64,000 bases of DNA, from the NCBI RefSeq assembly GCF_011397635.1, contig NC_064770.1:7588826-7652825 (forward strand), written 5' to 3'. The position numbers and the translations under genes were made by a program. The notes beneath the pieces were generated by a model that was given only the letters and a program-made list of their open reading frames with translations, searched no databases and was not told the DNA's origin. This DNA comes from Epinephelus fuscoguttatus. Lineage: Eukaryota > Chordata > Actinopteri > Perciformes > Serranidae. Shown piece after piece: positions 25,352 through 37,145 of this stretch; position 1 is the stretch's first letter, and each line of letters begins with the position of its first letter.

Positions 25352-26223
25352 CAGGGCTGCCCCTGACCAAATTGGGGCCCTAAGCGAAATTTTATTTGGA
25401 GGCCCCCATCCCAAATGTATCATAGGTACAAAATGACCGTACAACAACTTGCCATTTAACTTGACAACCTTTACTGGCAATAACAAATGTACTGTAGATA
25501 CAGTAGTTTGGCTGTATGAGTCAAATAAAATAAAAAATTCAACCTGAAATAAATAAATAAATATTAAATAAAAATAACTTAAAACTGAAATAAATAAATA
25601 AACAAATCTGAGTCACAAATAGCCATCAATTACTCATCAAAAGAAATTAACCTCCACCACCTCAATCCCCCACCCTTAATTAAACACTGAAAATAAAAGA
25701 GGGGGACAGGTTTTTCCTATTTAATCTTATTTTGTTATATTTCTCCCTCTCCCCTCTCTGGAGGCGTCCGATCTCCCTCAGCCCTCCGCCTCTCCCACCT
25801 TAATTAAACACTGAAAACAGAAATAAAATACAGAGACATTCTTTTCTATTTTCATCTTATTTAGCTATATTTCTCCCTCTCCCCTCTCTGGGAGCATCCG
25901 ACCTCCCGTCCCCGCACACACTCCTGAGGCTCTTTTGGACGACATGTCGACAACTCTTCACCTGCTGCAGCTCTGCAAGTGCCTGCCAGCGCACCCCTCT
26001 TATTGTTCAGATGTCGAGTGCTGTCAATCATTGCAGCGACGGATGGGCGGTCAGGTCTCTTCTCTCCTTCCTCGAGCTGATTCCATGCGCGCCTCACGGT
26101 ATCGCATGTGCGCATCCATTGCGTATATGCGCAAATGCGTCCCCTCGCGCAAAATGTGGCCCCCCATGGAAGATGAGGCCCTACGCACAGCGCGTGTTCT
26201 GCGTTTAGGGAGGGGCGGCCCTG
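25352..26223. mobile_element. Non-autonomous hAT element with perfect 8-bp TSD
   Basis: Ends CAGGGCTGCCCCT and, inverted, CAGGGCCGCCCCT. Flanked by GTTTCAGC at 25344-25351 and 26224-26231, a perfect 8-bp duplication. The inside contains two related CTCCCTCTCCCCTCTCTGG segments (about 25743 and 25873) and no transposase. Confidence 0.93.
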
Positions 26224-29195
26224 GTTTCAGCATTGCAGTAACATGTCCCACACAAACACACCCACATGTGGCTTGTAAGCATCTGGTCACCCTAATGATA
26301 AATAATTGTCTTGGTAAGTGATCAGAGCTGGAGATAAACTGGATTAACTTAACTGGTCTGCAGGCAGGGCCATGCCTGACCAATTTGGCACCCTAGGCAA
26401 GATATTTGCTGGCACCGCCAGGACATAAACACACAGAGAGTTTGAAAATAGATGCCGAGAGATTTAACTCCTTTTTATCAAACGTGTGCTCAGTCCACAA
26501 GATTGTGGAAATGAAGGACTTACAGCGACTTTGTTTAAAACTTTTAACGCAGTCGGACTATGTTTACGAGCACAAGAGTTCAGCGAGCCATCGAAGGACC
26601 GCCTTGCGGATTTACTATTGGTTCTGCAACGTAGGGAGTTCTTTTAAACTCTACATCTACATAGAAAATCAGGGAGAAAGACATCAGTCTTTAGTTAAGC
26701 AAAGCATCTAAAGACTGACTTGTGAGTCCAAGGTGGATGAGGTGGCTGCAGTTACATTAGTAGGCCAAGGATTTGCAGAGGTGGGGGACAAATACTTCAG
26801 AAGTGCATCTAAAAAGAGGAGATACATATATTTGACAAACTGGGCTTTTACAATATATTAATCAAATAGCTGTTGATTGTGAAACCATCATGGCATAACC
26901 ATAATAGCACCTAACATTACAGCCTGCCCGATCTACTGACATTTTAAACACAGCAAACAGCCAAAATACAAAAAATGCAACTGTAACATCACAAATTGCA
27001 CAAATCTGAAAATTGGAAAACATAAATATACAGTATATGAATATATGCCTGGTTGGTAAACAGTGAGTGGTTTGTGCAGCAGCACACATAACATTAAAAG
27101 ATAAGCCAATATATTAAATTATGTTGCTTATTCATTCCCCCAAACACTTGAGTCTTTCTTTCCAACTTTCTCTAAGATGGGAGCAACATTATTGACATTA
27201 ACTCTAGCTGAATGTTGAACGTATTCCTAAAACAAGTGGCTAATGAAGTCGCAGTAATATTGACGTCACATAGTAGTAGCCTAGCCTAACCGCTAACCAT
27301 TAGCAGCTAATGAGCTGACATTAGCTTGTAAGTGCTTAAGTAATTGTAACTTACGTTGTGTTTCTACCATTTTAAATGAAGTGTTTCATTACATCACATC
27401 ATTATCTTGGTCTCGTTCACGTTTCTCCTCCTCTTCTTTTCTTTGTTTTTGTACTGCGCCCCAGAAGGCTTTTGCCTCTTCATGACAATGGCACCCGACT
27501 ACGGCATACATTTTAGGACATCCTCAGGTGTCAGGCTTCAGCGTCAGACCTTAGATGAAAAGGCATAAGGTCTCAGGAAAACCTGACAAAAACAGCACAA
27601 AACAAAAGAAATCTGCTGTGTAAATATGTTCAAAATGCTGTTTTACTGAGATTTATGAAATCCAATATGGCCGCCGCCTAGTGACGCCACAATATGTAAA
27701 TTGGATGAGTTAATTTACTCCCATGACAAACTTTGGGTCATGATGAATAGTTTTCTCATTTACAGTATGCCTTTATCTGTCACCACTTTAAAGCCATGCA
27801 CCGTCTTTTGAAATGTTGAAATGAAAATAGAATATTTTCCTCAAATAACTCTGGCACCTAAAGGGTTAAAATGGAGATTCTGCCCCTGTCATGTCTGCAT
27901 GTGAGATGTAGACACGCACAGACATCATGTTTCTGTGAGTTTGTGTGTGACAGTGGTTGCCATGATAAATAAGTAGGTGCACCTGGTAGAAGAGCAGAGA
28001 GAGACAGACAGAACACAGAGAAGAGACTTCTTTTAGTGGAGATTTAACTTCTCGAACAAGTTCTTCCCACACCCAAACTGTTGGTCCTATCATGAAAATA
28101 AAGTGATGGTGACAGAGATAAAGTTATACAGAAGATCTGTTTAGCAGCAGTTGAGCTGGCATGTGTGCGTGCTTGAAGCCGATACGATAAACAGCGTAGG
28201 AGGAGATGTTTTTTGAGGAAGAGCACGTTTGAGGTGAAATCATTGAAAGGGCAAATAGCTCACTTCCCGTTGGGTTTAGGTCATGGGTGTCAGCGCGTGA
28301 TTTGTAGGTCTAACACACCAGTTTTGGTTTGATCTGTCTACAACATTCCTATGGGCTGCAGTGGCCATTTTAGTGCGCCTAGGTGGCACTAGAGAGCCCA
28401 TTTTGGCACTTCAGGGGTTAATAATTTGTATTTGCTGTTTCAAATGAAGATTCTGCTGCTGTAATCTGTCCTTTAAAGATTGTGAGACACACACAGAGGG
28501 CTGTGTGTGTGTGTCTGTGTGTGCAGCCGTTGTCATGGCGATTAATGACTTGCATGCACCTGAGGGGCACTCATACCCTTTTTCCACCAAAGCAGTTCCA
28601 GTGCTGGTTCTGGGCCAGTGCTTAATTTGGAACCGGTTGTCCTGTTTCGACTGACAAAAGAACTGGCTGGGCCAGAAAAACTGGTTCCAGAGTGGCACCA
28701 GTTCTTTGCTGGACTAGAAGAAAGAACCAATCTGTCACAGGGAAGGGGGCGGGGTTATTGAGCCGCTGCAATGAATGCTGGAGGCGATGGTGGACGAAAG
28801 CGTAACACTGCCGCAAACGGACCCCGGTAAGTTTCTTTTCGAACATTTTCGCCTTGCACATAGTTGTTTAGTGTTACCAATTTCTTCAGATAACAGCTGT
28901 GTCCCAATTTAGGCCCGCGTCTCTCGGAGGATACGGCGCTAAATTGGGACACAGCTATTGTTTGTGATGTCTGCTCGGGTTAATGTTAACTGATCAACAG
29001 GTTAGCCTTGCTAACATTAGCTAACGTTAGCAAGTTACTTAGCCATGGGCTCAACTACCAGCCCCCCTTTCAGTTGGCTAAACATAATGTGTAGTGGACG
29101 AGTCACTGTTTAAAGCGCTGTTTTTCATGTGGTCTACAGAGTTATCTGCTGTCGAACAAGACGATGCTAACTATGAGCTAACGTCGCTACTCCAC

Positions 29196-29315
29196 TGCAG
29201 CTTGCCAACACCATCCAGCAGCTGAGGTCAAAGCAACACAGCAAGGACCTGAATGATGCCTTGCTGCAGAAGCTGGAGACTGAGACCAGTGTGTTTCTTC
29301 ATGGGAAGTTTTAGT
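29196..29315 (+). pseudogene. Possible C-terminal exon of the Harbinger accessory ORF
   Basis: After an acceptor-like CTCCACTGCAG, the plus strand encodes LANTIQQLRSKQHSKDLNDA, LLQKLETETSVFLHGKF and a stop. The charged, helical character and its position opposite to the nuclease fragment would fit the SANT/Myb-like partner ORF of Harbinger elements. No SANT domain is visible, so this is weak. Confidence 0.3.
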
Positions 29316-29771
29316 TTTGCACATTCAATGCACACTTGTCACTTTTATCATTAGCTTGTTTTTTGTATTTAAATAAATTCCCTTCTAAAGAGACATGTCT
29401 GCTTCTGTATGTTTTCACTTAATGATGTACAATTTAACTGTGTAATAAGTTCAAGTAAAGCTAGTACAAACAAGTCAAGACCTCAACAGGTTACCCATTT
29501 ATGAAGATGCTTTTCATAGATGTCTTCAGTCACTGTGTTTATAAAGAAATGAGAACATGACAGTCATAATCATTTATATGAATTTTTTGAACTGAAGGAT
29601 GAAACAATATTGGTGACATGAAGTAGTCCAGCAAACATAGGTAAAAGTAGTCAGGTAAGCAGCAACAAAACAGCAAAAACAATGGAGAGTAGCAGCCATA
29701 ACGTGCAGCATACACAACCAGAACTAAATATAACAAACATTTGAATGGCAGGTTTTTAGGAGGCACCTCCA

Positions 29772-29966
29772 TCATCCTTTCAGTCTCTCAAAAGACATTT
29801 CCACAACCGACCGTGCACTGCTTAATCTGTAGTTACAGGTGTGTTGTTCTGGGGTCAATCTGCCAGTGTCCGCAAAGTGCTTCATGAGCCAGCTCTGCAT
29901 GGGGTAGGACAAAAATGTATAGGTAAATAAGCATGTTGAGTGGAGAGTGATCAATACTAAAATCAA
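29772..29966 (-). pseudogene. PIF/Harbinger nuclease fragment
   Basis: The minus-strand frame encodes SYPMQSWLMKHFADTGRLTP, EQHTCNYRLSSARSVVEMSF and ERLKG. This matches the C-terminal Harbinger block, including the last catalytic Glu region (VVE..FERLKG). Upstream DDE blocks are not visible. Frame and sequence differ from the 9640-9995 remnant, so it is a separate family. Confidence 0.82.
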
Positions 29967-30254
29967 TAGTTAAGCATCCTCTTTTGTCTGGCTGAAACTA
30001 CAATAAGCCCTCAGTTGTTTAAATAAGTACACAACACATAACGTTACACATTTGCATTGTGAATTAGCTGTGCTCTGCCAGCTAACGTTAGCTTACAACA
30101 AAGGCTAACATAACAATCTCACGTTCAGTGTTAGTAAGAGACAACCCATGTTAGGTTATTACCTATCTTCTGGAACGTAATTGCCGTCCATACAAATCTT
30201 GTCGAGCAGCACAAATACAACGTATCTGCCGTGTTTGGATGAGGCCTTGTAGCC

Positions 30255-30596
30255 GGGAACTGCCCATTGGTCCGACAGCCCATTGTTCCGACCATATTAA
30301 ACCCATTGTTCCAAAGTCCATTCCGAAATCATCATGATGCCCTGTGGTTAAGGTCTGGTTAGGTTTAGGCACAAAAACCACTTGGTTAGGGTTAGGAAAA
30401 GATCATGGTGTGGGTTAAAATGAAAAAGAAAGTGAGAAACACATAAGCTGTGAGCCTGCTCCGCCTCAAGCCTTTCCCAGCTGACCCAGAGCCGGTCGCG
30501 GCGCACCATACGCCCGCCACGAGCCGTTCAGCACCGCGGACAGTCGAACTAATGGGATGTCGAACCAATGGGCTGTCGGACCAATGACGTGGACCC
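30255..30596 (+). mobile_element. Second copy of the Mutator-like MITE
   Basis: The interior and both ends match 23268-23603, in the same orientation, with an extra 20 bp or so around CCTTTCCCAGCTGACCCAGA. Flanks (GTAGCC and GTAGTGCC) are only roughly repeated. Confidence 0.75.
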
Positions 30597-30637
30597 GTAG
30601 TGCCAGGAGTAACAGCTGCACAAGTATGTGGTCCGCT

Positions 30638-30663
30638 GTTGTTGTTGTTGTTGTTGTTGTTGT
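30638..30663. repeat. (GTT)n microsatellite
   Basis: About eight GTT triplets. It gives spurious Asn or Gln runs in minus-strand frames. Confidence 0.95.
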
Positions 30664-30984
30664 TCAACGTAACTGATGTATACAGTGACGCAATGACGTG
30701 GCACCCTAACCACCTCAAGCCATGGACAAGCAAATTGGTTCTCAGCTGGTTCGCAAGTTGAACCAACTGAGAACCAGCACCAGCACTGGCCCCGAACCAG
30801 CACTGGAACTGCTTTGGTGGAAAGGGGGTAACAGAGAGCTCATGAGAGAGCAGATCAGCAAAGGCTGTTTAAAATGGGTTTGAACTCCTCAAACAAGTTC
30901 TTCCCATTCCCAAACCGTTGGTCCAATCATGAAAATAAAGTGATGGTGAGAGAGATCCACTTCTCATGAACGCACGTGTCGTGT

Positions 30985-32165
30985 TTTATATTTCTAGAGT
31001 CAAAAATGTGGTCACAGGAGCGAGTTGCAACTGTGTTTCACCTCAGCTGTTTCCAGAAATTTCTCCTCTCAGTTTATATGGGAGTGAATGAGAAAAAAAT
31101 CGGCGCTCCCTTCGCTTTGGAGCCAATTTCAGCAAAAATGTGTACGTGTGACAGATTCCATGTCAACATTTCTGTAACCAGGACAAATTTTCCTACGTTT
31201 TTTGGTATAAATTGTGTATGTACAGTGAAAATTGTGGCCGCATGAGCGAGTTGAAGAGAAAATTTCTTGATGAGTTTACAGCTGCTCTCCACTCTAGTGA
31301 TGACATCACTCACTCTAGCTCACGCATTACACACCCATTATAAAGTCTGAGAAGGGCTGAAAACTTCATGTATTTTAAACTGACTTTGTAGAAAAACTAA
31401 AAGAGATTTTGAAATTTTGAATTAGTTCCTGAATGTCGACGGCAGTGTCAACGTTTGAGAGTTGGAATGGAGTTTCTACGTCAGTGTATGAATTCGTGAT
31501 GTGTGGGTGAAGATGAGTGAGTTTGAAGGATTTTCTCATTGACTTCCATTATAACAAAGTTTCAGAAAAAGCTGAATATTTTTGAAAGTTTGAATGGGAT
31601 TGACAAGTTGAATCATATGTAAAAAGTCAGCGAGATGATGAATATTTTCCATTTTGAATGGAGTTTCTAGCTGAAAGTATGAATCGGTACTTACAGTTTG
31701 AAAAAAGGTGAAATTTTTAGATTTTTGAGGATTCCGTAATGCATTCCCAATGGGAAAAGGATTTGGGAAAAATCGGGAATATCTGGGAAAGTATGAATGT
31801 TAGGAGCGTGAAGAGTTGCTCTGGTCTTGTCCTAATTCAGCTGAACGTTTTCATGTTTGAATGGTTTGAATCAGTTGAAGTTTGTGAAACTAGTAGCAGT
31901 CCAACTGTTTTCGTTCCATTGGATTTAATAGGAATCGGAATTTTACCATTGAATTCCCAAGAAAGTATGAATGTTATGGAAAAACCTGAAAGTTTCCAAT
32001 AATGTCCTAATGAAGCTGAATCAGAAGAAATTTGAATGGTTTGAATCGGTTGAAGTATGTTGAAGATAACTGAAGTTGAAAAACACAGCGGAAGAATAAG
32101 AAGAAGAAGAAGAAGAAGAATTTTGGTAACAGAAGAACATAGGGTTTGAATGCTTCCAGCATTCA
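30985..32165. repeat. Unclassified repeat ending in (GAA)n
   Basis: A degenerate series of phrases such as TTTGAATGGAGTTTCTA and GAATGGTTTGAATCRGTTGA recurs several times. The segment ends in a GAA run (about 32095-32121) followed by GGTTTGAATGCTTCCAGC. It looks like a middle-repetitive fish element, but I cannot name it. Confidence 0.45.
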
Positions 32166-32479
32166 CACCCAGTAATGACCTAAGCATAAATAACAGGGGA
32201 TTCATTATTCGGCAGCAGCAGCAATAAGTTCTGTCGAAAAATGCACGCACCCCTTAACACTCTCATGAAACTTAAAATTGAAGTTTGATAGGAACACCAT
32301 CATGGCTTTATCAGCACCTAGCGTACTTTATTTGATGGGCCTTGACACCGCGAATGACTCCCTACATTAATTTTCCGCATTTAAAAATCTCGTTTTTGTA
32401 GAGCTATCTGAAATCCCATGCTTAAAAATGCAGCACACACAAAATAGTGAAGAGTTGGCTGTAACGCCCGCCAATGTAA

Positions 32480-32702
32480 TAACTGTCCACAAACCACAAA
32501 CGTAATAAAAATCTGCAGCATTTAATGTAATAAACCCACAAACGTAATACATTTTCCACAAACGTAATTGCTGCTGCCTACTACAAACGTAACACATGAT
32601 TTCCCACAAATGTAATAACTTTTACGTTTGCAGGGATTTATTACGTTTGTGGGGAAGTGAAAATCTTTATTGTACTAACTTCCCACAAATGTAATAATAC
32701 AA
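32480..32702. repeat. Cluster of CCACAAAYGTAATA motifs
   Basis: Copies or near-copies of CCACAAACGTAATA occur around 32495, 32531, 32553, 32580, 32603 and 32682 on the plus strand, and around 32623 and 32638 inverted. Another inverted copy is at about 35917. They cluster at one subterminal side of the element bounded by 32507 and 35955, as transposase-binding arrays often do. Confidence 0.65.
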
Positions 32703-32749
32703 TGAATAATGGTCGCTGTGGTTGTTGTTTGTTTGTTTGCCTATACACC

Positions 32750-34995
32750 TACTACTACTTAGTTGGGTCATCTATAGCAGTTCCGTGACCGTGGAGAGCG
32801 AAGTTTCCTTTTTTCACTGGATTTGTCATCTATAAAGGATAAAGAAAAAAATTAGCCGGGGTGCCCCTCACAAAAATGTGGGGAAATTTTGTGAGAGCCC
32901 TATATCCAAAATGGCTGCCGTCAGCCAAGCTGGAAATTTAATGGTTTTTAATGGTTTTGCCCACAGTGCTGCATAATACATGGTTTCTGGGACTATTTGG
33001 GTCAAGAAATTCATCAATGATGTAGATTTATTGATTTGACCTATTTTTGACCTTCAAATTCAAGATGGCTGCCCATTTTTGGCTCTTTAACCCTATGGGC
33101 CCTAGGCCTTTTTTGGGTATTTTTCCTGCCTTTACTTTTAAGCTCATATCACAGTCATTATAAAGGCTACATACACATGCTATATCTTGTTTTGTTTTTT
33201 TTTTTTCAGGACAATCTGGGCTAACCATTCCATGCCACCAGCAGCTTACACCTCATGACTGCTCAGATGAGAGTAGCAGTAATGATGAGAGGAGTCAGTG
33301 TGGAGATTCAACAGATTCAGATGGAGAGTCTTTTTGGTTAATTCAATAAATAAATCATAATAAATAAATAATTAAAATTAATTATTAATTAATTTTAATA
33401 AAAACAGCTCCAAGCTAAAGAATCTTCTCTGTCTCCCTGCTTTCATTGGTTCCACCCCAGACATCTGATGACCGATGTGTATGTTGTAATTTTACTGTCC
33501 ATAATTGAACTCAGCGCAGAGCTTTCATTTGAGCCTATGTCACGTGAAAGAGAGGAACTGTAGCTTTCCGACAAGACCAAGCACTTGTCAGTAGTCCAGT
33601 GTTTTCACAGCAGAAAAAAATGATAAAGGTACACTAAAATTATGTATAACAAAGCTTTCATACAGCTTTGCACACACATTACTCTTGGATGGATTACTGG
33701 CAAATGCAGCATCGCACAGAAATGCCACGCATATCACATGAAAGCGCAGGAGCAGAGCTTTCCAGTGACCACACACATCATTGTACAGTCATCCCATCAC
33801 GCTATAAATCCAGGTTAATTGTCTACAAAATAAAAACCTGACGAATTTCTTTACAATCCATTATACAGATCTTGTTATCAGTCACTTCATATAGTGAGGA
33901 ATATCGTATCTTACCACATCTTAGGCTTGCGTGTGTTTCTCCCTGTCGATCCACATTTGTAGTCCGGCTTTCAAGATGCAAATATCTCCATATTGTCCAG
34001 TTGTCACTCCATCAAACTTTGTATGACAAGACCAGCCACTGCACCTTTGCGCACCCAGACAACTGCAGCCTAATGCATGCTGACAGGGCCGTAGTCACCA
34101 TATACATTGAGGGGGACACGTCCGCTTTTGGTCCAGGTGGACCTCCGTACGTTCCACCCGAGTATGTTCGGGCCTTTAGATGTAAATATTGCATGTTTCT
34201 TTCAGATAAAACACATTTTTGACTTGACTTGAATGAGTCAATGGAATTTCTTGCAATAATGAAAAATACTGGCAATCATGTCCGCCTGGCACAAACCACA
34301 TGTTTTGGACAACTGTGAAGTGACAGAATGTCCCAGCATCATGGTTCTTATATTGCCAGATTCCAGAGAGTCTCCCCTCTTCATATATGGCAGAATATGT
34401 CTTCTTCCAACTTGCTATGGTGAGATACATGTAAAAATGTAAGAATTTAATAACACGGATTTGTTTTTTTCATTGATAAAAAAATTAATATAAAATACAG
34501 ACACATAGAAGGACATGGAATGATGGCACATCTGGTTAGCCCAGATTGTCCTGAAAAACCAAGATATAGCATGTGTATGTAGCCTTTATAATGACTGTGA
34601 TATGAGCTTAAAAGTAAAGGCAGGAAGAATACCCAAAAAAAGGCCTAGGGCCCATAGGGTTAAAGAGCCAAAAATGAGCAGCCATCTTGAATTTGAAGGT
34701 CAAAAATAGGTCAAATCAATAAATCTACATCATTGATGAATTTCTTGACCCAAATAGTCCCAGAAACCATGTATTATGCAGCACTGTGGGCAAAACCATT
34801 AAAAATCATTAAATTTCCAGCTTGGCTGATGGCAGCCATTTTGGATATAGGGCTCTCACAAAATTTCCCCACATTTTTGTGAGGGGCACCCCGGCTAATT
34901 TTTTTCTTTATCCTTTATAGATGACAAATCCAGTGAGAAACGAACCTTCGCTCTCCACGGTCACGGAACTGCTATAGATGACCCAACTAACTACT
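32750..34995. repeat. Long inverted repeat (arms ~475 bp, spacer ~1.3 kb)
   Basis: The arms share the same internal order, including CCTATATCCAAAATGGCTGC, AACCCTATGGGCCCTAGGCC and CAGGACAATCTGGGCTAACC. The spacer has a possible small exon at about 33209-33348: a T-rich tract and CAG, then a frame with SDESSSNDERSQCGDSTDSD before a stop. Its acidic Ser/Asp character resembles disordered transposase termini, but I cannot assign it. Confidence 0.75.
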
Positions 34996-35496
34996 GACCG
35001 TGGGCGCAAAATCCAGCTGCTGACTCCCCGCTCCGCAGTAAAGTTACATTTCAAGGGGGACCAGGCAACTTTCCCCTTTCAGTAAACACAGAGCAGCGGT
35101 ACCACTAAACAGCTGCAATGTCTATGCGCGGACTGTGAGGACAGTTGCGTTTATCTCATTGACGGAGATGCTACGTACATGCCCTTATATGGATAACATA
35201 TTCTGGTATTCCCCACACACGGGAAGATGTTTTAAGCAGGGGGCTGCCAACTGAATGAATGAATGAGTGACATCATTCTGTCCCTGCTGTATAGCGCATC
35301 ACACATCGCCACTCACTAGGCTGCTGACTGGCTGCCATAAGCTACACACAAATAAAACATTAAGAAGTTCTAACAAATGCAAATTTTATTACATTTTTTC
35401 CATATTATGGAATGTAATGTCATGTAATGTCATGTGGTGAATTCTACTGTTGGCCTCAGAATTCAGTAGAAAAGCAGACAAGAACTACCGTATGAG

Positions 35497-35592
35497 CGCT
35501 GTCCTTGGTGCTGAAGATGTCCCTGAGCCTGTTACAGGCAGCAGTTATCACAAAATCACTTTAAGCGCTGTCCTTGGTGCTGAAGATGCAAA
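35497..35592 (+). repeat. Direct repeat GCGCTGTCCTTGGTGCTGAA
   Basis: A 24-bp phrase beginning GCGCTGTCCTTGGTGCTGAA occurs at 35497 and again at 35567, 70 bp apart. Confidence 0.85.
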
Positions 35593-36987
35593 AACAAACA
35601 AATGTCTATACTCCAAAACTCACTACCTCTGACACGACGAACCAAGACAGTGTACATGGATAAAAAAACAACATCAGCAGAAAACAGAAGTCCTGCAAAC
35701 CAACAGCAAGCGGCGATCACCATGGCCAAATAACGTCGCATATCTGTAACTAGAAAAGCACTCGGAAAGCGCTCTGCCAAGCAGCTCGGATTTCCCGCCA
35801 TTTTATTATTTTATCCACTTCGCTTCAACCGATCACCACCAAAATTTTATCATCTGTTCCTTGTCCCATTATCAACCTTTCCTGAAAATTTCATCAAAAT
35901 CCATTCAAAAATTCATTACATTTGTGGGTTTATTACATTAAATGCTGCAGATTTTTTGCCATTAAGAAATAATGAAACAGCAGACTATTCAGACCAATCG
36001 AGGAAACGTTACCGATTCTAATAAAACATTGATGACGCTAAATGTTAAAAAACTAGACTTCAGATCAGCAATCATCACTGATGAACCTGACAAAGATGAT
36101 TATTTTGTTTTTAAACAGTACGTTTCCTTAAAAATCAAGATGGTAGCTTTCCTTTCAGCTGTGTGCGCGCTCCCGCAAGGTGCATGCAGATCTCGGCATA
36201 ACACCAGCCATGCTCCTAGCATAAGAAATAGCCTACGGAGTTTTCACCAATAGTGGCATCGGTTTTAAAGAAAATATTAGCAAATTTATGGATAAACTGT
36301 TCAGAGATCACAAAGATCATTCATAGTTTTCAGTGACGTGACCCACGCAGCTGGAGGGCAAAACAGCGGTTCAGTGACACGACCGGTCACTGTACAGAGC
36401 AGCAATAACGACTGTGAATTTCCCCATCTATCAACCCACTAATATTTAGGTCATCTCACTGATCATTAACATAAGAGACGTTGTCAAACTTTGTCAAGTT
36501 TTGGGTGATTATGATCAGTATCCAGCTCTCACCGCTGTTTTTTTTTTTCTCGCCGCTGTATTTCAGTCACTGAAAACAGTCCCTGTCTGGAGGATCCCTT
36601 GCCTAAAAGCCCAGATCAAAGCTTTAACACTACAGCTTTCATTTGGGAGGTGAAGGCAGGGTTCCCCCCATCATTATCTCATCAACACTTGCTCAAGTCA
36701 AATGAACAGGGAGTATGAAAAAAACCTTTGCGTATCCTCTGAATAACATCTCTAGCTATATCCCTGCCGCCACAACAACAACAACAACAACAGCTTCCCA
36801 ACAGCAACAAATGTTGCTCATCGTTCTCTCAGCATGTGTCAGACAAAAGCAAATGTAATGACTCACTGTTAACTGGTAAGTTAGTTAGTTGGCTCCTCTG
36901 ACCTGCTGCTGTTGCTGCTCATAAAACATACAGTTTGTAGTGAATCTGTCTACGTTAGGACACTAAACAAATAGAAAATAAGACATC

Positions 36988-37038
36988 CATACGCACACCA
37001 CTTCGGCACATAGACTACTGAAGCGGTGTGCGTACAGG
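36988..37038. repeat. Hairpin ACGCACACC...GGTGTGCGT
   Basis: ACGCACACCACTTC is followed after about 15 nt by GAAGCGGTGTGCGT, giving a stem with one mismatch. Its function is unknown and it lies in non-coding DNA. Confidence 0.7.
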
Positions 37039-37108
37039 ACTTGCAAGTCACAACACCCAATATCCCAAAAGTTTAGAGGGTGATGTTGACTTTTTAATGA
37101 TTATTAAA

Positions 37109-37109
<1 letters not shown>

Positions 37110-37141
<32 letters not shown>
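37110..37141. repeat. (AT)n microsatellite
   Basis: An uninterrupted AT run just inside the right TIR region of the 9.8-kb composite. Confidence 0.95.

Positions 37142-37145
<4 letters not shown>

Larger units (their letters stand above)
22457..26289. other. Spacer between inverted arms A and B
   Basis: About 3.8 kb that is not part of either arm. It holds a hAT-type transposase pseudogene, a Mutator-like MITE inside it, an unremarkable AT-rich stretch (24520-25343) and a hAT MITE. No host gene is seen. Confidence 0.6.
28575..30829. mobile_element. PIF/Harbinger-type element with GC-rich TIRs
   Basis: The left end reads ACCCTTTTTCCACCAAAGCA and the inverse of the right end TACCCCCTTTCCACCAAAGC; the match continues through GTTCCAGTGCTGGTTC. 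Flanking bases are TA on both sides; a full 3-bp TWA duplication is not clear. Inside are a Harbinger nuclease fragment on the minus strand and a possible second-ORF exon on the plus strand. The Mutator-like MITE copy 30255-30596 and a GTT run are nested near the right end. Confidence 0.78.
27850..30960 (+). repeat. Tandem duplication of a ~550-bp unit; Harbinger in second unit
   Basis: Unit 1 (about 27850-28115 and on) and unit 2 (28402-28574 plus 30830-30960) share, in the same order, GGCAC...GGGTTAA, ATTCTGC, a TG-rich tract, GCACCTG, and then AACAAGTTCTTCCCA and ATGAAAATAAAGTGATGGTG. The Harbinger-type element lies inside unit 2. Confidence 0.65.
32507..35955. mobile_element. Element with ~40-bp outer TIRs and ~475-bp inner inverted arms
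   Basis: Outer arms (32507-32547 and about 35915-35955) are near-perfect inverses containing AATCTGCAGCATTTAATGTA. Inside, a much longer inverted pair runs at about 32750-33225 and 34530-34995, sharing GTTGGGTCATCTATAGCAG at the outer ends. The inner pair may be a separate nested transposon. No transposase is recognised. Confidence 0.65.

Noticed and set aside
30392-30803. Frames with Asn or Gln runs
   Set aside because: They read through the (GTT)n microsatellite and the Mutator-like MITE.
33872-34222. 116-codon open frame as a host gene
   Set aside because: It lies in the spacer of a transposon-like inverted repeat, has no recognised motif or splice context, and is most likely chance.
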